Shown: positions 43,742-55,786, numbered from the stretch's first letter. The stretch: DNA of 64,000 bases from Lathyrus oleraceus (GCF_024323335.1 NC_066579.1:55123271-55187270); one strand, 5' to 3'. Notes: generated from the letters alone by a model not told the origin. Numbers and translations are program-made.

Positions 43742-46700
43742 ATGACAACAAACACCTCTAACAACATTTTGCGATCAATCCTTGACAAGGAAAAATTGTT
43801 TGGGAAAAATTTTCTGGATTGGCACCGAAATCTGAGCATTGTCCTCAAACATGATAGAAAGTTGTATGTCTTGGAGAAACCTGTTCCTGAAGAGGAACCT
43901 CCTAGTTCTGCACCTAAGGCAGAAAGAGATGCTTATAAGAAGCATGTCGATGATGCCAATGAAACTGCTTGTCTCATGCTAGCTACCATGAACTCAGAGT
44001 TGCAAAAGCAACATGAGAACATGGCAGCGTTCGATATGATCGAACACCTGAAGATGCTCTATTAAGAGCAAGCAAGGCATGAAAGGTTTGAAGTTTCAAA
44101 AGCCCTTTTTCAAGGCAAGTTAGCTGAGGGAGCCCCTGTAGATTCCCATGTGCTCAAGATGATTGGGTATGTGGAAAACCTTGAGAGGTTGGGTTTTCCC
44201 CTCAGAAAGGAACTTGCGACTGATTTGATCTTGCAATCGTTGCCAGATAGATTCAGTAAATTTGTCATAAATTTCAATATGAATGATATGGACAAATCTC
44301 TTCCTGAATTGCTAACCATGTTAAGAACTGCTGAGCAGAATCTGAAGTCAAAAGGAAAGTCCATTCTAATGATCGAAAATGGAAAGAGACATGACAAAAG
44401 ACCCACCAAGCAGGGTGATAAAGGGAAAGGCAAGGAAGTTGCCAAACCCAAACCCACCGTTGCTGCTTTGAATCCTAGTGGAGGCATAGCAAAGGAAGGC
44501 ACCTGCTTCCATTGCGGTAAGACCGGACACTGGAAGAGAAACTGCCCAAAGTACCTGGAAGATAAGAAGAATGGAGTAGAGACTTCAACTTCAGGTATTT
44601 TTGTTATTGAAATTAATTTATCTACTTCTGCATCATGGGTATTAGATACTGGATGCGGTTCTCACATCTGTTCCAATGTGCAGGGGCTAAAAAGGAGTAG
44701 AGATTTGGCAAAAGGTAAAGTTGACCTACGAGTTGGCAATGGAGCAAAGGTTGTTGCTTTAGTCGTAGGAGCTTATGTATTGACTTTACCTAGTGGTTTA
44801 ATAGTTCAGTTAGAGAACTGTTATTATGTACCTGCAATTAGCAGGAATATCATTTCCGTTTCTTGTTTGGACAAGTTTGATTTTTCATTTATAATAAAGA
44901 ACAATTGTTGCTCAATTTATTTGAATGATATATTCTATGCTACTGCACAAATGAATAATGAACTATATGTCCTTGATCTTGAAATTCCTATTTATAACAT
45001 TAATACTAAAAGGATGAAACCTAATGAGTTAAATCCAACTTACCTTTGGCATTGTCGATTAGGCCACATAAATGAGAAACGCATTTCCAAACTCCATAAA
45101 GATGGACTCTTGGACTCTTTTGATTATGAATCATATGAGACATGTAAATCTTGTTTAATTGGAAAGATGACAAAGTCTCCATTCACAGGAAAAGGCGAAA
45201 GAGCTAATGATCTTTTGGCCCTCATACATACTGATGTATGTGTACCACGGAACATACCAGCCAAAGGAGGTTTTTAGTACTTCATCACATTTACTGATGA
45301 TTTCAGTAGATATGGTTATGTGTATTTAATGAAACACAAATTAGTGTCCTTTGAAAAGTTCAAGGAATTCAAGAATGAAGTACAAAATCAACTAGGTAAG
45401 AATATTAAAACTCTTCGATCAGATCGAGGTGGTGAGTATTTAAGCCTAGAGTTGGATGACCATCTGAAAGAGTGTGGGATCTTATCCCAACTTACTCCTC
45501 CTGAAACACCCCAATGGAATAGTGTATCTGAGAGAAGAAATCGAACCATGTTAGACATGGTCTGATCCATGATGAGTCACGCCGATCTTCCAAACTCCTT
45601 TTGGGGACATGCACTATTGACAGCAGCTTGCACACTTAACCGTGTTCCATCCAAAAAGGTTGAGAAGACACCATATGAGATATGGAGTGGTAAGAAACCA
45701 CATATGTCTTACATGAAGATTTGGGGTTGCGAAGTTTATGTGAAATGACAAATTTCAACTAAGCTTGAGCCCAAATCTGACAAATGCTTATTTGTGGGGT
45801 ATCCTAAAGAAACAAGAGGGTATTACTTCTACAATCATTCTGAGGGCAAAGTGTTTGTCGCTCGAACTGGAGTTTTCCTAGAAAAGGATTTTATTTCCAA
45901 AGGAATTAGTGGGAGGAAAGTAGAGCTTGAAGAAATTCAAGAATCACAAAGCATTGATACACCTATGGAGAAATTAGAGCAGGAAACACAAGTAGTTGTG
46001 GAAGAGTAACCTGCTCAAGTAGAACAAGACCATCGTAGGTCAAGCAGGATACGTCACCTACCTGAGAGATACGGATATCTCATAACTGATCAAGGTGATG
46101 TATTACTCATGGATCAAGATGATCATGTGCCCTACCAAGAGGCTATAACTGGTCCCGAGTCTGAGAAGTGGCTAAAAGCCATTAAATCTGAAATGGATTC
46201 CATGTACACAAACCAAGTTTGGACCTTGGTAGAGCCTCCTGTAGGAGTTAACCCTATAGGATGCAAGTGGGTCTTCAAAAAGAAGACTGACATGGATGGT
46301 AAGGTACATACCTATAAGGCAGGATTGGTTACAAAAGGATATAAACAAATTCATGGGGTTGACTATGATGAAATCTTTTCACCAGTTGCAATGCTTAAAT
46401 CTATTCGGATTTTACTTGTTATCGCTGCATATCATGATTATGAAATATGGTAGATGGATGTCAAAACTGCTTTCCTTAATGGGAATCTTCTTGAGGATGT
46501 GTACATGACACAACCTGAAGGATTTGACCTACCAGAAGAAGCCTAAAAGATATGTAAGTTACAGAGATCAATCTATGGATTGAAGCAAGCTTCCAGAAGT
46601 AAAGTCTTGGTTGGGGAAATGCTTTTCTATGAAGGACCTAGGTGAAGCAGCCTATATATTAGGAATCAGAATCTATAGAGATATCACAAAAACTGTTTGG

Positions 46701-47535
46701 CCTACGTCAAAGTACGTACATAGACAAAGTGCTGAGACGCTTTAATATGCATGATTCCAAGAAAGGATTCATACCTATGCAACATGGCATGTGTCTATAA
46801 AAAACACAATCCCCTTCAACTAAGGAAGAAAGGGATCGCATGAATAAGATTCCATATGCATCTGCAATAGGATCTATCATGTATGCCATGTTATGTACTC
46901 GACCAGATGTCTCGTATGCTTTAAGTGCAACGAGTAGGTACCAATTTGATCCTGGTGATGCTCATTGGGTAGCTGTCAAGAATATCCTTAAGTATTTGAG
47001 AAGGACTGAGGACTCATTCTTGATACAAGGAGTTCAGGAAGAGCTGGTTGTAATTGGATACACCGATGCTAGCTTCCAGACAGATAAGGATGACTTTAGA
47101 TTGCAATCTGGTTATGTGTTTTGCTTAAACGGTGGCGTTGTGAGCTGGAAAAGTTCAAAGCAAGATATAGTTGCTGATTCTACAACCGAGGCCGAGTATA
47201 TTGTTGCCTCAAGTGCAGCAAAGGAAGTTGTTTGGATCAAAAAGTTCATTAGTGAACTTGGCATAGTTCCTAGCATTATGGATCCCATTGGTCTCTATTG
47301 TGATAACAATGGTGCTATCGCACAAGCTAAGGAACCTAGATCTCACCAATTATCCAAACACATACTTAGGCGTTATCACCTCATTCAAGAGATAATAGAT
47401 AGAGGAGATGTGAAAATATGCAGAGTACCTACACTTGACAATATTATTGACCCACTGACAAAGCCTTTTGCGCAGCAGAAACATGATGGTCATACTAGAT
47501 CTTTGGGCATTAGGGGTATGCCTGATTGGCTCTAG
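43742..47535 (+). pseudogene. Ty1/copia gag-pol, inactivated by stops and an RT deletion
   Basis: The ATG at 43742 opens gag. In order: gag with zinc knuckle Cys-Phe-His-Cys-Gly-Lys-Thr-Gly-His (about 44507-44550), protease Leu-Asp-Thr-Gly at about 44642-44655, integrase zinc finger (Cys-Lys-Ser-Cys near 45150), catalytic Asp near 45230, Asp-Arg-Gly-Gly-Glu near 45422 and Glu near 45530, then RT and RNase H (46840-47535, with Tyr-Thr-Asp-Ala and Thr-Thr-Glu-Ala-Glu-Tyr). Stops fall at 44063, 45275, 45563, about 45746, 46006, 46451 and 46543. Near 46597 the RT jumps from Leu-Lys-Gln-Ala-Ser-Arg to a block normally more than 100 residues later, so the Tyr-Val-Asp-Asp centre is gone. A further frame change follows at about 46735. 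Confidence 0.85.
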
Positions 47536-47539
47536 TGCT

Positions 47540-47549
47540 AGTGGGAGAT
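47540..47549 (+). promoter_or_regulatory. Polypurine tract of the copia element
   Basis: AGTGGGAGAT lies directly before the 3' LTR start TGTTGGTG, the usual place. Confidence 0.75.
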
Positions 47550-48895
47550 TGTTGGTGTAAGCCCTAGAGGCCAATACTTTTGGTACTTGTATCAAATTAT
47601 TTATTAATAATAAAAGGCTTTTTCTTTATTATGTTTGTTTAATAAAGTCCCTAGAATAGCTAGTCCGTTTAATGTATCAAGTGTGACTTAATCATGAGAT
47701 CACATTAAACATAAGGACACTATTCTTAAAGTATCCATAGTCGAGCTTTATTGTGAAGTGGGATAATATTAAAGCATTAAGACTATTATGTATATAGACT
47801 GATGATCATATCTCATGGATCATAGATAAGGAGTTATCAAGTCTTAAACATAGGTATGAATATTAAGAGTAATATTTATACTGGATTGACTCGCTATGAG
47901 AATAATATATAGAATGTTATACAAAGTGTCATAAGTTATTCTCATGGTGATAATGGTGTATACCACTCTTCGACCTGAAACCACTATGGACCCTAGATGT
48001 AGAGTCGAGTGCCTTATTGCTGATCAAACATTGTCTGTAACTGGATGACCATAAAGACAGTTGATGGGTACTCCACAAAGCATGCTAAGGGACATGAGTG
48101 ACCTAGATGGAATTTGCCCATCCTGCGTAACAGGATAAATGTCTATGGATCCAATATTGAACTGGACAAAGATGACACGGTTTATGCCTTGTGTTCAATA
48201 TAGACATAAGGGCAAAAGGGTAATTATACACATAAGTATTATCACAAAAGGATTTGTCAGATCACATGACATTGTCATGTCTTGGGTAGCAGTGATGTGT
48301 TGCTAGATACCGCTCACTGTTTATCATGTTAAATATGTGATTTAATATAATTGTCAATGCCACGAAAACCTACAGGGTCACACACAAAAGGACAGATTGA
48401 TGAGAGATAGAGTAACTAAGGAATACCGTAATGTACAATGCACTTAAGTGAATTGTAGAACATCGTAAGGTACGGTGTACTTAAGTAGAATACAAAATAT
48501 GGTAAGGTACCACGCGCTTAAGTGATTTTGGCATATTATAAGATATGGGCCACATACACTTGAGTGGGTTTTTTAGCTTGCAGCCCACACAAGTGGTTCT
48601 ATAAATAGAACCCTTGTGTAGAAGCATTTGTACAGTTGTAATTTCGTTTCTCTCTCTCTCTCTCACTCAAAGCCTTCATTCGTAGCAGCTAGCACTGAGA
48701 TTGAAGGAATCCTTCGTGTGGACTGAGTAGAGGCGTTGTCATCGTACAACGTTTATGATCGCTCCGTAGATTTGCATCAAAGGTTACAATCGCCACAAGA
48801 AGTAACGATTCTATCACTGATCATGGTCATTCGTAAGGATCACTAAAGGAGAAATTTTTAAATTTCGTTGCATTTTGGATCGCTCTTCTCCTTCA
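47550..48895 (+). repeat. 3' LTR of the Ty1/copia element
   Basis: It is co-linear with the 5' LTR over 1346 bases, with few substitutions and small indels (an A run at 40863-40870 differs). Confidence 0.9.
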
Positions 48896-49496
48896 CACAC
48901 GACATATCATCATTTGCATTTTATTTTGTTGTTTATCTATATACTGCTCAATATTATCTTCTGTTGTTTATGAATATTGCTTATGGTGAAAGTTGTTTAG
49001 TAATATATTTTGTGGTATCATTTTAGCCTTTTTTTTAGTATTTTGATCTTTTGTTCATTATCTTATATTCCATACGGTATCTTGTAAATTTTCTAAAGTT
49101 GTGTTTGTTGCTATCATACTTGTATGCAATTTTCGGGTGCTTAATTAGTTAGCTATTGTATCGCATTGTGCTTTGGCTTTTGATTATCGTGGTTATGTGT
49201 TTGTGTATTATATTGTTTCTTTTTTCTTTTTTCTTTTGGATATTTTTCAAAGGATGATAAGGTTTCGAGATATTAGCGATATATTTACACACATTAAGTG
49301 TTTAATTTAGGGGGAGCGTAAGAGCTCATAAGATATTATCTCAAGTCTCAAAATGTTGTACTACCATATGTTGTGTGTTGCTGATCTTTAAAACTGAATT
49401 TAATGATTTACATTTCTCTTTCAAATTCAAATAATTGTTTAAATCAAATAAATAAATAATATCTCTAAATTTTCCAAACATCAAAAAGCGTGAGAC
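48896..49496 (+). other. 3' internal part of the LARD-like element
   Basis: It resumes the host element after the nested copia. AT/TG-rich; the split ORF soon meets stops. A GGGGGAG purine tract at 49312-49318 and an A/G-rich stretch just before 49497 are both candidates for the polypurine tract; the second abuts the LTR. Confidence 0.5.
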
Positions 49497-50137
49497 TGAA
49501 ATTGCACTTATCGATATCACTTTTGTTTTGATGATTTGTCAATTTGTGTGAATATGCATTATTGATTTATTGCGTGTTTGTAATTTGTTTTAATTCATTT
49601 GTATTTGTTCACCTCGGCTATGTTTAGTATTTTAACTTTGAGATCCTCCTCATTCAACAAATTAGTAGTTAAAATCATGATAATAATCTCTTTTTTAGCC
49701 TAACAATTTGATTCAACTCAACGTATTGTTTGTAGCTTGAATCACAAGTTAGAATACTTCAATCAAGGCTATTGTAAAGCTTGATTTGAATCATACATAT
49801 TGTGATTTGAATCATACTTTTCCTTGAAAGTTAGAATTTGACACTGGCTTATTTGATTTGAATCACGAGAGTGTGAGATTTGAATCACAACAATCTTTGA
49901 GTTGAATCAAAAGAATTGGGTGATTTGAATCATCGTGTTTAATTGTGAATCGAATCATAGCATAAAATTTTCTACTTTCCAACCTTTGATTCAAGTCATT
50001 ATTTATTTCATCCAAATCAAAAACTCATGATTTTGACCAAAAAAATCTCATTATCTCTTGTTTTCCTTTTTGTGTCTACCCTCTAGCACCTTATTCCTCT
50101 TAAGTTATGTCTATCACCCCCCCCCCCCCTCACCCCC

Positions 50138-50192
<55 letters not shown>

Positions 50193-51516
50193 TTTTTGTT
50201 ACACAGTTTGTGTTTGATTGTTATTGAATAAAATAAAAGAGGAAAGTTGATCAATTATGAATTGAATTGATCAATCTCAGGATATTCACAAAGAATTAAA
50301 AAAATAATTTTTACAAAGAACCTTAAGATAAACCAAGTTTGTATTCTTCATTCACTAACACCTATCTCTTTGTTGATACTTTGTGGATGTTGTGAGAATT
50401 TGTTGTGTGTGTGTGTGAGATTCTTCAGATACTATTCATCATCTTCAATCTTTTATTAAAAACCATTATTATGGATCTCCAACTCTAAAGATTGAGTGTG
50501 AGAGGAATATTATTGGTATATTAAGGAATCTAATGTTTATTTTGTGAAGTTTTTGTTGCATGTATCAGGTGGAAGAATCGTTTCTTGGCCATGGATATTG
50601 ATTGCATGTTATCCAGTAAGATAAGAGTTTCTTTATACTCCATCAAAGACTTTGGTGAAACCAAGTAAAGGTTGTCGCACAACAATGTTGTGAGTTGTCC
50701 AATCATTCTTAGCAAATGACAATCGCTCAGACAAATCTTCGTCAGATCTGAGTAAAGGGTGCTGCAGAATTGAAGCTTGGATTGGAGTAGGTTATTGTGG
50801 ATATCAAGATTATTAGATCAAGATAATTAAGGATCTTGAGTGTTAGAAATTTAGTATTTGCATCAACCAAAGGAATTACCATTTGAGATATGTGTTGGCT
50901 AATGCAATATGGCTATTAATGTTCAGATTGATGGTATTTCATTGTATCAAAATATTTGTATATTAACTGTTGAAATAATTGAAGACGTGAGTATTTTCCC
51001 GGTGGTTTTAAAACCATCGAAGAGCGGAGTAGGGAAGCGATGACGAATTGTCAAACCACTATATATCTGTGTGTATTATTTTCTTTATCTCCCTATATCT
51101 CTTTAATTTTATGTAATGGTTGCATTCTTGCATCGTTTGTATGTCATCAAGATTAGATCTTGCTTATAGTGATTTATTTTGTAAACATAAGTCTATATTG
51201 CATCAAACATATTGAACTATATTTAATTCAATTACGATCAAAGTATTTATATGTTGAGGTTTTAAATTGATTTGGTTAAGCAACTTTATTTATCTTGGTT
51301 GGTTATGCATTTGAAAGAATCATTCTTCTAGTGATATCATTGTAATATTTTGGTTGTAAATCCTTTTAATGTGTTTCTAAGCTTCCATTTTTTTTCCACT
51401 TCTGCTCGTAAATCTCTCATTTTATTTCAAAAAGTTTTGAAATTGATTTTGTAAAGAGGATCGATCTATTCAACCCCCTCTGCTAGATTGTTTCTTATCC
51501 ATATTCTCTCCCAACA
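49497..51516 (+). repeat. 3' LTR of the LARD-like element
   Basis: It matches 35860-37836. Unique to this copy are a run of 13 C at 50117-50129 and a (CA)n of about 24 units at 50140-50187, placed where the 5' LTR has ordinary sequence (about 36475). Confidence 0.7.
50117..50187 (+). repeat. C13 run and (CA)n microsatellite
   Basis: Thirteen C residues, a short spacer, then about 24 CA units, inside the 3' LTR. Confidence 0.9.
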
Positions 51517-52320
51517 TATTCTTTACATTCTTTTATAGATGAAGATCCTTCATTTGATGTTAAATCTCAGAGGAATGTTCATCTACTGAGATTTTTCTTT
51601 CGAAGGAAACCATCGAAGTTGACTTATAAGCATTTATTGATGAAGTTACTGAGGATTCTTCTAGCTTTGTGCTCATAACTTCATCTTTAAGTTATTGAAC
51701 CAATTTGTTCAACTTCTCTATGATTTCTCCCTTCGATTTTTCCTGAAAGTCATAAACATTTTCTTCTCTTGATTTAAGGATTAGATTAGATTTCTAATTC
51801 TAATTCTTAACTCTTAGATACTTGTTAATAACAAACTTTTAATATTATGTTCAACGTTTCTAAATTTAGAGAGACGCTTATGAATAAAACATTCAGCTTC
51901 TTTGCCTCTTGTGTTCTTTTGCCTTTGTTTGATACTTGGAGAAACTCCATATATCATTTCATGAGTATCCCACATTTTTTGGCGGATTTGCAATTGTGAA
52001 GATAAAAGAATTAATTATCATCTAAAGACATGACTAAGAAATTCTATATTTTCAAATTTTCTCTTTTCCTCTACGGTCCAAAGGAAATCGGGTTTATCTA
52101 CCATTTCTCTATTTATGTGGTGAGTAGGGATAAACAGATAGTTAATTATCATTTTCTACAATTCAAGATCAAAACTTTGAATGAAGAATTTAAATCTAGA
52201 TTTCTATAGTTCAAACATATCAACATTAAACAGTGGACGTGTGTTTAGGAAAAATCTCTTGTTAAAAATAGGGTTGTAAGTCATCCTCCTCCTGAGACCA
52301 TTAGTTTTTAAACAAGAGTT
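51517..52320 (-). pseudogene. Ty1/copia gag remnant on the minus strand
   Basis: Reading right to left the gag N-terminal domain is recognisable: Phe-Phe-Ile-Gln-Ser-Phe-Asp near 52180, Asp-Lys-Pro-Asp-Phe-Leu-Trp-Thr-Val-Glu-Glu near 52080-52100, and Met-Trp-Asp-Thr-His-Glu-Met-Ile-Tyr-Gly-Val-Ser-Pro-Ser near 51940-51980, a well-known block of plant copia gags (UBN2 type). At least two Trp codons have become TAG and there are frameshifts. The gene is cut at 51517 by the LARD-like element; its continuation is probably at 35859 and leftwards. Confidence 0.65.
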
Positions 52321-52330
52321 AGACTCTGAT

Positions 52331-52807
52331 TGTTGGGGAGTCCGGGGAAGGCGGGAGCACCAATGAGACTAATGCTCCAGGATCACAAGAGAGAGAGACC
52401 ACATCTCAATCCAAAAACTTAAGGTGTTAGGTAAATGGATCCTCTCTCTTATAAATCCAATATTTCATCCATTCATAAGCAATGTGGGACTTTAATCACT
52501 CACACTTGCACCCAACATTCTCCCCCACAAATGTGAGTCCCCACATCATATAACAGGATCCGACACCAGATCCAGCTCCCGCTCCCCCACAAAGTCGAAC
52601 CACGACTCTAATACCACTATTAGGGAGTACAAGAGAGTCGGGAGCAGCAATGAGATTAATGCTCCAGGACCACAATAGAGGGAGACACCACATCTCAACT
52701 CAAAACCTTAAGGTGTTAGGTAAATGTATTATCTCTCTTATAAATCCAACATTCCACCCTTTCATAAGATAATATGGGGCTTTAATCACTCACACATGTA
52801 CTCAACA
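52331..52807 (-). mobile_element. TRIM (terminal-repeat retrotransposon in miniature)
   Basis: Two direct repeats of 187 and 190 bases (52331-52517, 52618-52807) frame a 100-base interior. On the minus strand the interior starts with a primer-binding site GTGGTATTAGAGTC directly after the first LTR and ends with the purine tract GTGGGGGAGAA before the second. LTRs open TGTTG and close CAACA. Flanks CTGAT (52326-52330) and CTAAT (52808-52812) are a target duplication with one change. It encodes no protein, as expected for a TRIM mobilised in trans. Confidence 0.85.
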
Positions 52808-54118
52808 CTAATGTCACTTGTTGAACATGTGACTCCACATACAAGAGATGAGGTGAATTATGGGGATTTTAAAAAAGATGGTTTAAAATAATAAAAAAAT
52901 TCTAAATCAAAGTTTAAAAAAAAATTCAATAAAATATTTGGATGTGCAGCAGAAAATAAGAGTAAAGAAAATATGTGAAAAAATAAAGAGATAAGGGAAG
53001 AGAGACCGGCACCAGGAATTTGTAGAGGTTCGGTCTAAAGAATTGACCTACTCCTTTCTCAAGAATTAATCTTGAGAATTTTCAATAATTCTTATGAATT
53101 TTTAGAAAGTTGGGCTCACGAACTATCTTATACAAAAAAAATGAAGTTTTAGGTTTACTTCCAACCAAATAGTGAACCGTGGAATATGCCTAAAAAATAC
53201 CCATCTAATATATATAATGACTCGGGTTCGATCGAATTTGAGCCTAAACACATAATCCAATCAAAATCGTAGGTTCACGACTGTGGCACAATTCCGACCA
53301 TATATTATGATTTTTCGATTTTATCGGTTATTTGATTTTCAATTTTGACGGTTATTCGATTTAGATTGAATGGCTTGAACCATTTTTAACATATTATATA
53401 TATTTTTTTCCAACTCTATTATTTATGCCATTATTAAAAAAATATATAAAATCTCTTTGAATCACAAAATAGATGGGTAGTTTTTTTCTTACTATATTGC
53501 AAATATGTAGTAGCCTGAAACAGATGAAGTTTGATAAGTTATATCAAATATTTGAGTCTTCAAAATATCTATCTTATTTTAATTGATTAACTAAGCCATA
53601 TGCAACAAGTTAAAGCTGAAGTATGTAATTATGAACAAATCCAAGACTATAAATGTAAAATGAAATGCATTATAAATATGTAATGTAAGCGATATAATTG
53701 ATTAAGAAAGATACAATTTAGGATGCCTACGCAATTATACATACAACTCTTCTAGTGAAAATCCTCCAAATGTCAATAAAAATAAGTTTCCATGCAAATA
53801 TACAGTCTCAATTATTGACATCAACCATCTTTTACTAATATTAGCATAAATAATAGAAATGAGAAACAGCACAAACAGTTTAAAAAATTGTCAATTCATA
53901 GAAGTTGACGAAACAATACTTTTTACCAAGATGCAGCTTTAACATGTTCAGTTACTAGAGAGCAAGGACAATCTAACAAGCCCAAAATAATTTAGTTTGC
54001 AAACAATTAAGTCTTGATAAAACACATTTTCAGCTACAAAGATATGCTTTGAAATTCGCATCGTCATCCCTAAGAAGAATTGTCAGGAATAATTGTTTAT
54101 TATAAAGACTCAAAACTA
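52808..54118. other. Possible LTR remnant of the minus-strand copia element, then unassigned sequence
   Basis: Directly right of the TRIM is the rest of an antisense primer-binding site and then TGTTGAACATGTGAC at 52819, a likely LTR end. Sequence to about 53160 has the look of an antisense copia LTR, but its far end was not found. 53160-54118 is AT-rich with no ORF or repeat I recognise. Confidence 0.35.
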
Positions 54119-54387
54119 TTTCCTCCGTCTTATAAAAAGTGTCTCATTTATATTTTTTTTCTTTGTTTTAGAATAATTACTCTTTTAGTATATCAATGCA
54201 GCATTTATTATTATCTTTTCACTATTATACCTCTATTTATTAACTTTTACTTTATCCAATCACTCTTTTAACTATAATTAATAAGGGCATTTTGATATTA
54301 ATTTTATCATCAAAATTAATATATCCAATCATTTTCTTAAGAACCGTGAATTGTTCATATATGATATTTTTTATAAGACGAAGGAAA
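54119..54387. mobile_element. Stowaway-like MITE, copy 1 (269 bases)
   Basis: Terminal inverted repeats TTTCCTCCGTCTTATAAAAA and its imperfect counterpart at the right end are flanked by TA on both sides (54117-54118, 54388-54389). It is the reverse orientation of copies 2 and 3 (internal ACCGTGAATTGTTC near the right end). Confidence 0.75.
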
Positions 54388-54597
54388 TAATATATTTAAC
54401 TTATATATAAATATTATATATTTGCATGAGGTAAAAGTGCATATGTAATCTAGATTGTTTGACATTTATGTTCACAACTACTCTTTTTTATCATTAATTT
54501 AAGAAAAAAAATATTTTTTAGACTCATTGAAAAATCAATAAATACATTCATTTTTTAATGAATCTATTTCTTGTAATGAAAAAAAGAGAGAGAGAAT

Positions 54598-55105
54598 CCC
54601 TCCATTTTTAAGTGTCATTTTTTAAATTTTTATACATATCAAGAAAACTAATCATTATTGTTATTCGCTCCGTCTCATAAAAAATGTTTTATTTGAACAA
54701 TTCACGGTTTTTAAGAAAATGATTGGATGAGTTGGTTTTGATGATAAAACTAATATCATTTACTAGAATAGTCCTATTAATTATAGTTAAAAGGGTGATT
54801 GGATAAAGTGAAAGTTAATAAATAAGGGTATGATAGTGAAAAAATAATAATAAATACTGCATTGATATTGTAAAAGGAGAATTATTTTGAGACAGAGAAA
54901 AAGTATAAATAAGACACTTTTTATGAGACACATGAAGTACTTTTTAAACAATAATTCTTTTTTACCTATAATACTCTTAATTATTTATTACATTCATTTT
55001 ACTTTTTCTCTCTGTAATAATTATCTATGAATAATTAAATTTTGCAAGTGACAATTTAAAAGAAACAATTTTTTTTAAAAATAATAACACTTATAAAGAA
55101 ATCGA
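54598..55105. mobile_element. Second MITE family, copy interrupted by Stowaway copy 2
   Basis: The pieces 54598-54663 and 54938-55105 together match, in reverse orientation, the MITE at 55370-55627 (shared words include ATAATAATGATTA, TAATTATTACAGAGAGA and CACTT-TATAAG). The Stowaway copy sits between them at a TA. Confidence 0.65.
54664..54937. mobile_element. Stowaway-like MITE, copy 2 (274 bases), nested
   Basis: Left end TTCGCTCCGTCTCATAAAAA and right end TTTTTATGAGACACATGAAG are inverted repeats, flanked by TA (54662-54663, 54938-54939). The interior matches copy 3 throughout (AACAATTCACGGTT-TTAAGAAAATGATT and onwards). Confidence 0.8.
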
Positions 55106-55127
55106 TAGAATAATAGAAAGACAAGTA

Positions 55128-55369
55128 TAAAATTTTACCATGTGTCATTAGAAGATGTTTTTCCTTATATTTGTTTAAAGGATAATCTTAACTTGTGTCC
55201 CAATGACTCAAGTTAAAAAACCCACAAATAAAAAAAAGTTATTAAAAAAATAATAAAATCCTTAATTATAAATTTGTATTAAATTTATAACATAATTTTC
55301 AAGATTTTTTATTTTATTTATCTCTTAATTTGTACCCTTTCATTTGTGCCCTTAGGGCACAAGTTAGTA
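55128..55369. other. AT-rich spacer between MITEs
   Basis: No gene or repeat recognised; a palindromic GTGCCCTTAGGGCAC lies at 55346-55360 (15 bases, arms GTGCCC/GGGCAC). Confidence 0.5.
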
Positions 55370-55627
55370 CTCTGTTCCTTTATAAGTATCACTTTTTTGA
55401 AAAAAAATTGTTTCTTTTTAACTGTCACTTACAAAATTCAAAGTAATATTAATTGCATTTTTGTTAAAATTACTCTTAGGTAATTATTACAGAGAGAGAT
55501 AAAAAATAAAATAAAAATGTAATAAATAATTAAGGATATTATAGATAAAAGAAGAATTACGGTTTGAAAAGTAATAATAATGATTAATTTGTCGGTACTT
55601 ATAAAAAGTCAAAAAAATAAGAGGGAG
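55370..55627. mobile_element. Second MITE family, intact copy (258 bases)
   Basis: It is flanked by TA (55368-55369, 55628-55629), opens CTCTGTTCCTTTATAAGTAT and closes with the approximate reverse complement ACTTATAAAAAGTC...GAGGGAG. Confidence 0.65.
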
Positions 55628-55786
55628 TATTACCTTGTTTAAATCATGGTTCACAAATCAAGAATCACACGAGGATATCATACTCAAAAAGTAATAATTA
55701 CTCCTTCCATTTTAAAATAAATCCATTTTAAAAAAAAGGATGTGTTTAAAATTTACATAGATTAAAAAAACAATAATATTATTATA

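Larger units (their letters stand above)
40801..48895 (+). mobile_element. Complete but inactive Ty1/copia retrotransposon
   Basis: 5' LTR 40801-42143 and 3' LTR 47550-48895 are nearly identical (about a dozen differences in the first 400 bases by eye). The primer-binding site follows the first and a purine tract precedes the second. Flanks CACAT (40796-40800) and CACAC (48896-48900) are a probable 5-base target duplication with one change. Gag-pol is in a single frame order but has several stops and a deletion that removes the RT active site. It sits inside the ORF of the LARD-like element. Confidence 0.9.
35860..51516 (+). mobile_element. Non-autonomous LTR element (LARD-like) carrying one ORF, with a nested copia element
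   Basis: The two ends (35860-37836 and 49497-51516) are direct repeats of about 2 kb, both starting TGAAATTGCA and ending near CCATATTCTC-n4-CAA. A primer-binding-like site (ATTGG, then CTTAGAG) follows the left copy. Excluding the nested insertion at 40801-48895, the interior is about 3.6 kb and encodes only one protein, not gag-pol. By eye the LTRs differ at about 15-20% of positions, clearly more than those of the nested copia element, so this is the older insertion. A target-site duplication is unclear: TTCTTT occurs at 35854-35859 and at 51519-51524. Confidence 0.7.

Noticed and set aside
49312..49318. GGGGGAG tract as the start of the 3' LTR of the LARD-like element
   Set aside because: Sequence between it and 49497 has no match upstream of 35860, so the LTR must start at TGAAATTGCA (49497) instead.
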